8,416 nt of DNA, from positions 1 to 8,416 of the forward strand of contig CAAEEE010000076.1 of NCBI GenBank assembly GCA_900754805.1, written 5' to 3'. The notes beneath the pieces are model-generated. The model searched no databases. It saw only the letters and a program-made list of their open reading frames with translations, and was not told the DNA's origin. Position 1 is the stretch's first letter; each line of letters begins with the position of its first letter. A program made the position numbers and the translations under genes. The DNA is from Clostridia bacterium (GTDB lineage Bacteria; Bacillota; Clostridia; Peptostreptococcales; Anaerovoracaceae). Below are positions 1 through 6,724 of this stretch, piece by piece.

Positions 1-249
1 CTTCAGTGTTGCGTTTGTGATGTCGATTAATCTCTTGTGAGTTCTCTGTTCAAACTGCTCTCTGCTGTCCTTGTATTTGTGTACAGCTCTTAAGATTGTT
101 ACGACTTCTTTCTCTGTAGGCAGCGGAATCGGACCGGAAACATCTGCGCCTGTCTTTTTCGCTGTTTCAACGATTTTAGCAGCAGACTGGTCTAATAACG
201 CATGGTCATAAGCTTTCAGCTTAATTCTGATTTTTTGTAATTCGCTCAT
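1..249 (-). CDS. rpsJ: 30S ribosomal protein S10, 5' part (runs off left edge)
   Basis: The minus strand reads an ATG at 249 followed by 83 sense codons with no stop before the window edge. The protein starts [20 protein letters not shown] and contains the conserved stretch [13 protein letters not shown] and the later [20 protein letters not shown] segment, which are hallmarks of bacterial S10. S10 is a small-subunit head protein and also serves as NusE in transcription antitermination. The family is usually about 102 residues, so roughly 19 C-terminal residues are missing here because of the window edge, not through a mutation. A strong ribosome binding site (256-261) fixes the start. In most bacteria rpsJ is the first gene of the large S10 ribosomal protein operon. 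The promoter and long leader seen upstream agree with that; the following genes are outside the window. Confidence 0.97.
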   Translation of the reverse strand, partial: MSELQKIRIKLKAYDHALLDQSAAKIVETAKKTGADVSGPIPLPTEKEVVTILRAVHKYKDSREQFEQRTHKRLIDITNATLK

Positions 250-255
250 TGTTTT

Positions 256-261
256 CCTCCT
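256..261 (-). promoter_or_regulatory. Ribosome binding site of rpsJ
   Basis: A perfect AGGAGG on the minus strand lies 6 nt before the ATG at 249. It supports that start codon. A small inverted repeat just upstream (273-278 with 295-300) does not cover this site. Confidence 0.9.
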
Positions 262-272
262 GAAATAAATTT

Positions 273-300
273 TTGTACTGTTTACGCTATGCTTGTACAA
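273..300 (-). repeat. Inverted repeat (hairpin) next to the rpsJ ribosome binding site
   Basis: TTGTAC at 273-278 and GTACAA at 295-300 are perfect inverted repeats around a 16-nt loop. In the transcript this would be a 6-bp hairpin ending about 11 nt before the AGGAGG. It is followed by an A/U-rich run, not a U-tract, so it does not look like a terminator. Confidence 0.5.
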
Positions 301-496
301 GGGGTTCAAATGCCTTGATTTCAACGCGTACAGTCTTTCTTGCTCGTTCGTACACGCGCCCGTGCGTTTCCTACAGTTACGCACAAAGCAAAAATCAGGC
401 GAATCCCTTCGCCCCCATCAAGTGAGGACAATTCTCCACGGAAATTACCTGATAGCTCAGCAACTTCCCGTTTCATCGCCTTAAGCAAGCTTTTTT

Positions 497-525
497 AGTA
501 TATATCATATTGTTCGTTTTGGCAA
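497..525 (-). promoter_or_regulatory. Sigma-A type promoter of rpsJ with upstream A-tracts
   Basis: On the minus strand TTGCCA (520-525) and TATACT (497-502) are separated by exactly 17 nt, one mismatch each from the -35 and -10 consensus. Transcription would start near 490. Just upstream of the -35 box (about 527-547) lie two A-rich runs, GAAAAAAATTT and AAAAAAAG, resembling an UP element that binds the alpha subunit C-terminal domain. That is expected for a highly transcribed ribosomal protein operon. Confidence 0.85.
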
Positions 526-563
526 GTCTTTTTTTAAATTTTTTTCACAAAATTTCAAACTTT

Positions 564-591
564 TTTATATGACGAATTTTAGTATTTTCAA
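564..591 (-). promoter_or_regulatory. Possible second, upstream promoter
   Basis: On the minus strand TTGAAA (586-591) and TATAAA (564-569) are 16 nt apart. The elements fit sigma-A consensus fairly well, but the region is very A/T-rich and such matches arise by chance. It would feed the same rpsJ transcript about 65 nt further upstream. Confidence 0.3.
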
Positions 592-700
592 CGCTTACGC
601 GGCGTGTTTTTCTTACACTTATATTGGCGTTTCATATTTTGCGGTAAGCCGTTCATTTGCGAGCAGAGTCAGAAAGGTTTAACTTTTTTCAGAAATTTGA
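592..700. other. Intergenic spacer, no feature recognised
   Basis: A/T-rich sequence between the terminator of the salvage operon and the rpsJ promoter region. I see no open frame of useful length, no convincing repeat and no RNA gene here. Confidence 0.6.
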
Positions 701-735
701 TAAAATTCAAAACGGCGTACCTCTCCGGTACGCCG
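701..735 (-). terminator. Intrinsic terminator of the salvage operon
   Basis: A perfect 9-bp inverted repeat, CGGCGTACC at 713-721 and GGTACGCCG at 727-735, encloses a 5-nt loop. Read on the minus strand, the hairpin begins 21 nt after the stop codon of the last nucleotidase gene and is followed by TTTTGAATTTTATC, a broken U-tract. It separates the salvage operon from the rpsJ transcription unit. Confidence 0.88.
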
Positions 736-756
736 CCTATCGTGTTTATTTCGTTT

Positions 757-2748
757 TTATGACACTTTCTTATAGCTTACATTCGACCACTTGGAATATA
801 TATTCTTGCCGCCGATGTTCTTGACAGCTCTTACCTTGAAGTAGTAAGTTTTGCCCTTTGTAAGCTTCTTAGCTGTGTAAGTCTTCTTGGAAGTTGTCGT
901 AAGTCTCTTGAAGTTCTTTGTCTTCTTGAGTGATTTGTATACCTGATACTTCACGCCTTTCACTTCCGTGCAGGCCTTCCATGACAGCTTAATCGACTTT
1001 TTCTGCTTCTTAGTCGTCAGCTTCGTCTTGAACTGCTTCAAAGCGATCGTCTGGTTGATGTCGGAAAGCTCTGTTGTGGAAGTGATGTTGATTCTGCCCT
1101 GAGCCTGCGCATATTCATCGTTTACAACGCCTTTCAGGTTGTTCTGGATATAGTTAATCAGAACCTGGTTGTCGATCATAACTTCATCCTGAAGAATTTT
1201 GTTGTTCTTGAACATTACAAATCCGTCTCCGCCGTTCTTGAGCATATAGTTATGCGATGCGAGCGTGTATGTTTTCGCAAGGTCTAAAGTTTCGCCGTTT
1301 ACCTTAACATCGAAAACTCTATACTTGCCTGCAACTTTGACAAATTCGCCCTTATCGTTTTCTTCAACTGTTGATTCAAGATAAGTATTGATGTTGTAAG
1401 TAAGGCCTGCAACCTGAAGGAATCCTCCGTTTTCACCCTTTCCTACATTTCTTGAGCCGAATTCCAGAGCATCCAGAATCTGCTGTCCTGTCGCTTCCAC
1501 TACGCATGCCATATTGCCGAATGGATGAACTGCAATAATTTGTCCATATGTAATGTTGCCCTTTGCGATGGAAGTTCTGATTCCACCGCCGTTTACAAAT
1601 GCGATGTCTGCGCCGAGAACATTCTTATATGCGTCAGCGCAAAGGTCGCCGAGGTTTGTTTCCTGGCTTCTGATCAGACGGTTTTCATTCTGGTCTGCGA
1701 TAATCAAGTCAACATCTGTCTTTGCTACTACCTTATTTTCGAGTTCTTTGTATTTTGCCTTGATACTGTCAACAAATTTCGTGATGTCCGCATCTTTCTC
1801 CTTTGCGACATCCGCGCCTACATATTCAGCAGTAATCGTTCCGTTTTCAGCGATTACGATTTTGCCGATGTTTTCAAGCTTCGTGCCGGTAGCTACCATC
1901 TTGATGGACTTTCCGTCTTTGTTCTTCACACTCTTTACAACTGTGCTGTGCGCATGTCCGTCCATGAGAACATCAATGCCTTTTGTATTCTTAATCACAT
2001 CCATGGATGTCCACGGCGCACTTGCTTTGTCATCGCCTAAATGTGCAACTGCTACAACATAGTCTGCGCCTGCCTTTTTCGCTGCGTCAACAGCAGTCTG
2101 AACAGCTTTGTACAGCTTATCGCCTGTTGAATCATTGCAGAAGTCATAGATATAGTTGCCGAACTTATCCTGGAAGTAAGTCGGAGTGGATTTAACCAGA
2201 GTCTCCGGTGTAGAGATTCCTACGAAAGCGACCTTCTTTCCGCCGAAAGTCATCAGCTTATAGGTATCAAATACCGGCTTGTCGTCCTTCATGAAGTTTG
2301 CAGACACATAAGTCGCCTTCATCTTCGGAACGATGACATTGAGGAACTGATCCATACCATAGTCAAATTCGTGGTTTCCCGGAGTTACAACATCATAGCC
2401 GACTTCGTTCATAATGTCCACGATATATTCGCCCTTGGACAGCGTTCCGATTGTGTCGCCCTGAATCGCATCGCCTGCATCAACGAGCGCAACATAATTG
2501 TGCGTTTCAGCCAGTGCTTTTTTGTACGCTGCAAGCCCCGCATAGCCGATATTCTGGTCAATGCCGCAGTGAACATCGCTTGTGCCTAAAATGACAATGT
2601 CATTGGACTTGACAGGTGTGGTCGGCTCCGTTGTCGGATTCGGGCTGATAACTTCTGTCGGTGTTTCATCAGCGAATGCCATGGCAGGCATCATTGCAAA
2701 TGCAACGAGCAAAGCCAGAACGAGCGCCAATACTTTCCTGTTTTTCAT
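757..2748 (-). CDS. Secreted 5'-nucleotidase / UDP-sugar hydrolase family protein with basic Fn3-like tail
   Basis: 663 residues. A signal peptide (about 1-26, ending AMAFA before DET) and a Thr/Pro-rich linker (33-50) precede a calcineurin-like metallophosphatase domain (50-300) and a 5'-nucleotidase C-terminal domain (345-550). All expected two-metal residues are visible: SDVH (D58, H60), AGD (D93), GNHEFD (N125, H126, D129), H236 and GHAH (H265, H267). The substrate-side residues are present too: R360, GGGIR (R391), PFGN (F410, N412) and GGDGF (D508). It should therefore be an active extracellular nucleotidase releasing nucleosides and phosphate; nucleotide-sugar hydrolysis is also possible. 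The last 90 residues form an Fn3-like module with 28 lysines and a single acidic residue (E595), ending WSNVSYKKVS. No LPXTG anchor is seen. AAGGAG at 2756-2761, 7 nt before the ATG, fixes the start. It is the last gene before the terminator and a paralogue of its upstream neighbour. Confidence 0.93.
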   Translation of the reverse strand: MKNRKVLALVLALLVAFAMMPAMAFADETPTEVISPNPTTEPTTPVKSNDIVILGTSDVHCGIDQNIGYAGLAAYKKALAETHNYVALVDAGDAIQGDTIGTLSKGEYIVDIMNEVGYDVVTPGNHEFDYGMDQFLNVIVPKMKATYVSANFMKDDKPVFDTYKLMTFGGKKVAFVGISTPETLVKSTPTYFQDKFGNYIYDFCNDSTGDKLYKAVQTAVDAAKKAGADYVVAVAHLGDDKASAPWTSMDVIKNTKGIDVLMDGHAHSTVVKSVKNKDGKSIKMVATGTKLENIGKIVIAENGTITAEYVGADVAKEKDADITKFVDSIKAKYKELENKVVAKTDVDLIIADQNENRLIRSQETNLGDLCADAYKNVLGADIAFVNGGGIRTSIAKGNITYGQIIAVHPFGNMACVVEATGQQILDALEFGSRNVGKGENGGFLQVAGLTYNINTYLESTVEENDKGEFVKVAGKYRVFDVKVNGETLDLAKTYTLASHNYMLKNGGDGFVMFKNNKILQDEVMIDNQVLINYIQNNLKGVVNDEYAQAQGRINITSTTELSDINQTIALKQFKTKLTTKKQKKSIKLSWKACTEVKGVKYQVYKSLKKTKNFKRLTTTSKKTYTAKKLTKGKTYYFKVRAVKNIGGKNIYSKWSNVSYKKVS

Positions 2749-2781
2749 TTCTCTTCTCCTTTTCTTTTCGTTTCGGTTTGA

Positions 2782-4821
2782 TTAAGAAATTTTCTTGTAG
2801 GAAACATTCGACCAGTTGGTGTAGTAATATTTCCCACTTAAATATTTATACCCACGGACTTTATAATAATAGGTCTTGCCCTTTTTCAGTCCGGAAGTAT
2901 TGGTGTAGGTGTGTTTACTTGTCGTAAACGCTTTTTTATATCCACTGCTCTTTTTCTGTGATTTATAAACCTGAAACTTCAGTCCGCTGACTGTGCTGTC
3001 GCTTACCGTCCATGAAACCTTCATTCTGCGTTTGCTGCCACTCTTCTTCACCGCAGTCGTCGTCTTAATCGTCAGCGATTTCATGTTAATCACCTGCTTC
3101 TGCAGCTCAATCTGTGCGCGCAAAGCATCCATCTCTTCGGAATAATTTTTCATGCGCTCCGTGATTCCGGCTTCAATTTCCGCGTTGATTTCACTCTGTC
3201 TTGCCAGTTTAATGAAGTCAATTCTCCCCTGCGCTTTTGCATATTTATCGCCGATTACACCTCCCAGATTCCTGCTGATGTAGTCTGACAACGCCTGGTT
3301 ATCAATTGCTGCATTTGCTTTCACTACAGTGCCCTCGCTAAACATTGTGTAGCCGGTATCACCCGAGAGAAGCTCGTTCGTTCCGGCAACCGTATAAGAA
3401 CCCATGAGGTCTAAATCTTTTCCGCCGACTTTTACATTCGTCACACGGTAGTCCTTCTGGACTCCGGTGAACTTACCCTGCGTGTCCAGAGTCACCGTCG
3501 ACTTCACAGTTTCCTGTATATCAAAGGTAACCCCTGAGATCTGCAGGAAGCCTTCGTTGTTGGACGGACAAAGTCTCGATGCCATTTCGAGTGCATCCAA
3601 AATATCGTATCCCGAAACCTTGACAACACTGATGCTTTCGTTGCCCGGCAAAACTTTTACAACATCACTGTAGCTGATATCGCCGACTGCCAGTTCTCCT
3701 TGTATTTCTCTTGCCTCCGCGAATGCAATATCCGCGTCCGTCGCCGCTTTATATGCGTCAGCGCAGAGATCGCCCAAATTTGTTTCGGTTTTTCCCACAA
3801 GTCTCACACCGTCGCTGTCCGCAGCAATCATCTTGTGATGGGAAACCGCAAAGCTTCCTTTCATTTCCGCATTATATGCATCGGTTAAAGCATCAATCGT
3901 GTCTTTCGTCTGAATATCTCTCAAAGCGTAACTGCTTACAAGCTGCGAGGAAACAGATTTTCCCGGGGAAAGAGTCAGAACACCGATATTCTTAAGTGCT
4001 GCACCTGCAGAAGTCAAAAGTACCTCTGTGCCATCCTTATTCTTCACCTGTTCACCGCTGATTGCCGTATGGCTGTTGCCTGCAATAAAAGCAGTAATTC
4101 CCGTCGTGTTCTGTATCACGCTCTTGGGTGTGAAGACAGAAGTTCCCGTCGAGGAAAGATGTCCGATTGCCACAACATAGTCAGCGCCTTCGTTCTTTGC
4201 GCTGTCAATTGCAGACTGAACCACATCGTAAAGCTCCTTCCCGTTTTCGCCGTTTGCAAAATCGTAAATATCGCTTCCGCTGCTGTTCTTAAAGGAAGCC
4301 TCGGATTTTTCGATGGTTTCCGGGTCGCTGATTCCTACATAGGCAATTTTCACCTTCCCGTATGTCGCAAGCTTATACGGCTTAAATACAGTCGTCGTTC
4401 CCGCGCTGTATGCGAAATTAGCGCTGACATACTGATAGTTCGCTGCAGAAGCCAGTTCGTCAACCAGCCTGTCTACTCCAAAATCAAAGTCGTGTACTCC
4501 GGGCACCGCAATTGCGTATCCCGCCGCATTCATAGCATCCACTGCGTACTTTCCCTTTGACGCATTTGCGATTGCAGTTCCGCTGAGTGCATCGCCCGCG
4601 TCCACAATTTCCACATAGGAAGTCTTTTCCTTCTTTTCCTTCGCATAGGCAGAAACTCCCGCCAAGGAAATATTATCGCTTACGCCGCCGTGCACATCCC
4701 CCGTATAAAGAATCACTATATCATCCGCTGCAATTTCCTCCGCAAATGCCGAGACCGGCATCATCGCCGTAATCAGGCAAATCGCTAAAAGCACACTCAA
4801 GGCTTTACTTTTCTTCTTCAT
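2782..4821 (-). CDS. Secreted 5'-nucleotidase-like protein, likely catalytically degenerate paralogue, with basic Fn3-like tail
   Basis: 679 residues with the same architecture as the next gene: signal peptide (1-27, ending VSAFA before EEI), metallophosphatase-like domain (34-290), nucleotidase C-terminal-like domain (325-535), then a Lys-rich Fn3-like module (582-679) ending WSNVSYKKIS. D42, H44, D77, H110, D113 and H221 are kept. The motif GNHEFD has become GVHDFD (metal ligand Asn to Val109) and GHAH has become GNSH (His to Asn249). By eye alignment the substrate residues are also changed: R360 to G343, the GGGIR Arg to Q374, PFGN Phe and Asn to G393 and E395, and the GGDGF Asp to T489. 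The reading frame is intact, so this is not an ordinary pseudogene; a binding or altered enzymatic role is inferred. An extra charged helix (about 541-578), possibly coiled coil, sits before the Fn3-like module. AAGGAG at 4830-4835, 8 nt before the ATG, supports the start. Confidence 0.9.
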   Translation of the reverse strand: MKKKSKALSVLLAICLITAMMPVSAFAEEIAADDIVILYTGDVHGGVSDNISLAGVSAYAKEKKEKTSYVEIVDAGDALSGTAIANASKGKYAVDAMNAAGYAIAVPGVHDFDFGVDRLVDELASAANYQYVSANFAYSAGTTTVFKPYKLATYGKVKIAYVGISDPETIEKSEASFKNSSGSDIYDFANGENGKELYDVVQSAIDSAKNEGADYVVAIGHLSSTGTSVFTPKSVIQNTTGITAFIAGNSHTAISGEQVKNKDGTEVLLTSAGAALKNIGVLTLSPGKSVSSQLVSSYALRDIQTKDTIDALTDAYNAEMKGSFAVSHHKMIAADSDGVRLVGKTETNLGDLCADAYKAATDADIAFAEAREIQGELAVGDISYSDVVKVLPGNESISVVKVSGYDILDALEMASRLCPSNNEGFLQISGVTFDIQETVKSTVTLDTQGKFTGVQKDYRVTNVKVGGKDLDLMGSYTVAGTNELLSGDTGYTMFSEGTVVKANAAIDNQALSDYISRNLGGVIGDKYAKAQGRIDFIKLARQSEINAEIEAGITERMKNYSEEMDALRAQIELQKQVINMKSLTIKTTTAVKKSGSKRRMKVSWTVSDSTVSGLKFQVYKSQKKSSGYKKAFTTSKHTYTNTSGLKKGKTYYYKVRGYKYLSGKYYYTNWSNVSYKKIS

Positions 4822-4862
4822 TCCCCTGTCTCCTTACACTCGTTTTTCTTGTCAAAGTCCTT

Positions 4863-5768
4863 TTAAATATCCCTTGCAATCTTCGCTCCGATACGAGCGT
4901 TATTCAATACTAACTTAATATTCGCTTCCAGGCTGCTGCCTTCCGTCAAATCCTTTACCTTGCTTAAAAGGAACGGTGTAATTCTCTTGCCTTTCACCCC
5001 TTGTTCTTCACATTCCTTTAAAGCTTCTTTGATTACAACATCCATTTTTTCATACGGAATCTCTTCTTCTTCCGGAATCGGGCAGGCAATCAGCATGCCG
5101 CCGCGAAGTCCCAAAGCCGCCTTCGCATTGATAAGGTCTGCAATGTCCTTCGGATCGTCCAGCCTGCATTCCGATTTAAAACCGCTCTTTCTGCTGTAAA
5201 ATGCAGGAAATTCTTCTGTTCCGTAGGTAATTACCGGAACGCCCGATGTTTCCAGATACTCCAAAGTTGCGCCAATGTCTAAGATTGACTTAACACCTGC
5301 GCATACAACCGCTACTTCGGTCGTTTTCAGTTCTTCAAGGTCTGCAGAAATATCAAAACTTTCGCCCGCACCTCTGTGAACGCCGCCGATGCCACCTGTT
5401 ACGAACAGTTTAATGCCTGCCATATGCGCAGCAATCATCGTTCCTGCAACGGTAGTCGCACCGTTCATCTTTTTCGCAATCACAAGCGGGAAATCTCTGC
5501 GGCTTACCTTAAGCACATTGTCTGCAGTTCCCAAATATTCTATTTCTTCTTTGGTAAGTCCGATTTTGATTCTTCCGTTGATAATCGCAATGGTAGCCGG
5601 CATCACGCCTTCCGCTCTGATCACATCTTCAACTGCGATTGCAGTTTCCACATTTCTCGGATAAGGCATTCCGTGCGCGATAATCGTCGACTCCAATGCT
5701 ACTACGGGCGTTCCCTCTTCCAGTGCCTTTGCGACTTCCGGTTTTACATCAATAAAATTACTATACAT
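4863..5768 (-). CDS. psuG: Pseudouridine-5'-phosphate glycosidase
   Basis: 301 residues from the ATG at 5768. The enzyme cleaves the C-C glycosidic bond of pseudouridine 5'-phosphate to uracil and ribose 5-phosphate in the cytoplasm (or runs in reverse). The family motifs are plain: ALESTIIAHGMPYPRN near the N-terminus, VTGGIGGVHRGAG at 123-135, and SADLEEL. Residues equivalent to those of E. coli YeiN align with a constant offset of six: E25, K87, H131, D143 (metal side), the Schiff-base lysine K160 and N283. Length is close to the E. coli enzyme (312). A start ten codons upstream (5798) is open, but the one at 5768 gives the family-typical N-terminus and lies 10 nt after an AGGAGG. The start overlaps the psuK stop by 8 nt (ATGTATAG), which suggests translational coupling. 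The order psuK-psuG matches E. coli. Confidence 0.96.
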   Translation of the reverse strand: MYSNFIDVKPEVAKALEEGTPVVALESTIIAHGMPYPRNVETAIAVEDVIRAEGVMPATIAIINGRIKIGLTKEEIEYLGTADNVLKVSRRDFPLVIAKKMNGATTVAGTMIAAHMAGIKLFVTGGIGGVHRGAGESFDISADLEELKTTEVAVVCAGVKSILDIGATLEYLETSGVPVITYGTEEFPAFYSRKSGFKSECRLDDPKDIADLINAKAALGLRGGMLIACPIPEEEEIPYEKMDVVIKEALKECEEQGVKGKRITPFLLSKVKDLTEGSSLEANIKLVLNNARIGAKIARDI

Positions 5769-6684
5769 TTTCCTGTACCCTCCTCTTGATTTCCTCAAAA
5801 CTCATTTTATCGTTTACCGCCTTTTCGCTTTCCATAGCGACCTGTGACGCTGCCATGCCCAGGCGGGCGATTTCGTCAATTTCCATGTTTCGTGCCATTC
5901 CGGTCAGAATCATTGCAGAGAACGCATCTCCCGCACCGGTGGCACTCTTTATTGTAATACTTTTTGCGGGTCTGATAAAGCCCTCTTTTTCTTTATTTTT
6001 AAAATATACGCCTTCGCTGTTAAGCGTAATGTATACATTCTTTACGCCCTGCCGGATGAACCAGTCTCCCGCGCGGCGCAAATCTTCTTCCGCCTTGATT
6101 TCAATTCCTGACAAGACTTCTGCTTCAATCAGGTTCGGTTTAATGCTGTGAAATCTGCCAATCAGATTCTTTGCGCGCGGTGCTTTATTCGCGGAAACCG
6201 GATCGAAGAAAAACGGTTTTCCGGCAAGCATTTCCGTCACGCCTGCGAGCATTTCCTCTTCCAGATTCCCGTCCAGCGCAACCGCTTTCGCCTCTTCAAA
6301 ATTCCGAATATTTTCTCTTAAAAACTCCGGCGTGAGATTTTCGATAATCTCCATATCGCACATCCCAAGCTCCATATCCCGCTTCTCATTTAAAATCGAC
6401 AGATAAATTGCTGAGCCGGTATCCGGAATTTCACGCACAAGCGAAACGTTCACGCCTAAACTCTTCAGATGCGCTTTCGCTCCTCTGCCGAGCTCGTCGT
6501 TTCCGATTGCCGAAGCCATCGCAACGCTCGCTCCCATCCTCGCAGCATTCTCTGCGATATTCCTGCCGACGCCGCCATAAGAAATTGAAATTTTTCCGGG
6601 ATTGGAATCCTGATATTTCAGCTCCCGATATGGGTAACCCTCGATATCAATATTAATTCCTCCGATAATTACTATATCTGACAT
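5761..6684 (-). CDS. psuK: Pseudouridine kinase (PfkB/ribokinase family)
   Basis: 307 residues from the ATG at 6684. It phosphorylates pseudouridine to pseudouridine 5'-phosphate using ATP, making the substrate of the adjacent PsuG. The N-terminal MSDIVIIGGINIDIEG strand, the first PfkB signature GGVGRNIAENAARMG (37-51) and the second signature SATGAGDAFSAMILTG (247-262, GAGD with catalytic D253) are all present. SNPGKI (28-32) and DPVSANKA (161-168) resemble pseudouridine kinases more than general ribokinases. The frame stays open upstream to an ATG at 6735, which would add 17 residues (MWIKRQSGYIQNLWEKK) and overlap the kinase gene; I reject it because the 6684 start has a GGGAG site and begins exactly at the family's first strand. 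It sits 40 nt after the kinase stop and overlaps psuG by 8 nt. Assignment to pseudouridine rests strongly on the psuG neighbour. Confidence 0.93.
   Translation of the reverse strand: MSDIVIIGGINIDIEGYPYRELKYQDSNPGKISISYGGVGRNIAENAARMGASVAMASAIGNDELGRGAKAHLKSLGVNVSLVREIPDTGSAIYLSILNEKRDMELGMCDMEIIENLTPEFLRENIRNFEEAKAVALDGNLEEEMLAGVTEMLAGKPFFFDPVSANKAPRAKNLIGRFHSIKPNLIEAEVLSGIEIKAEEDLRRAGDWFIRQGVKNVYITLNSEGVYFKNKEKEGFIRPAKSITIKSATGAGDAFSAMILTGMARNMEIDEIARLGMAASQVAMESEKAVNDKMSFEEIKRRVQENV
5779..5784 (-). promoter_or_regulatory. Ribosome binding site of psuG, inside psuK
   Basis: AGGAGG on the minus strand, 10 nt before the ATG at 5768 and embedded in the last codons of psuK (Lys-Arg-Arg-Val). 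A second, weaker AGGA lies only 2 nt before the ATG. The site favours 5768 over the upstream start at 5798. Confidence 0.75.
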
Positions 6685-6690
6685 TTTTTT

Positions 6691-6696
6691 CTCCCA
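6691..6696 (-). promoter_or_regulatory. Ribosome binding site deciding the psuK start
   Basis: GGGAG on the minus strand, followed by an A-run and the ATG at 6684 at normal spacing. There is no comparable site before the longer in-frame ATG at 6735. Confidence 0.7.
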
Positions 6697-6724
6697 TAAA
6701 TTCTGTATATACCCACTCTGCCGC

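Larger units (their letters stand above)
250..490 (-). promoter_or_regulatory. Long structured 5' leader of the rpsJ (S10) operon, candidate cis-regulatory RNA
   Basis: From the predicted transcription start near 490 to the rpsJ ATG there are about 240 nt. Read as minus-strand RNA, the stretch offers several hairpins in a row: ACGGGAA with UUUCCGU (7 bp, one G-U) enclosing CUGA/UCAG; GGCGAA/UUCGCC closed by a GGGA tetraloop of GNRA type; GUGCGU/ACGCAC, extendable by GCUU/GGGC; an arm pair at 350-358 and 325-331 with a two-base bulge; and UUGUAC/GUACAA (295-300 with 273-278) just before the ribosome binding site. S10 operons in some bacteria are autoregulated through their leader, in E. coli by ribosomal protein L4. 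A similar role here is inference; I cannot assign a known leader family. No clear intrinsic terminator is seen inside the leader, so translation control or antitermination would be more likely than simple attenuation. Confidence 0.55.

Noticed and set aside
293..484. Plus-strand 63-codon open frame across the rpsJ leader
   Set aside because: It lies antisense to the leader, no ribosome binding site stands out, and open frames in both directions over the same stretch are better explained by structured, G/C-rich RNA.
1525..2062. Two long plus-strand open frames (171 and 169 codons) opposite the active nucleotidase gene
   Set aside because: Both lie fully antisense to a well-supported gene, overlap each other in different frames, and their translations show no recognisable domain. 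They are composition shadows.
2782..4821. Calling the degenerate nucleotidase copy a pseudogene
   Set aside because: The frame is intact over 679 codons with a good binding site, signal peptide and complete tail; only active-site positions are changed.
4822..4862. TTGACA at 4850-4855 between psuG and the first nucleotidase gene, as an internal promoter
   Set aside because: At 17 nt spacing the -10 position reads GAGACA, which overlaps the ribosome binding site region and does not resemble TATAAT.
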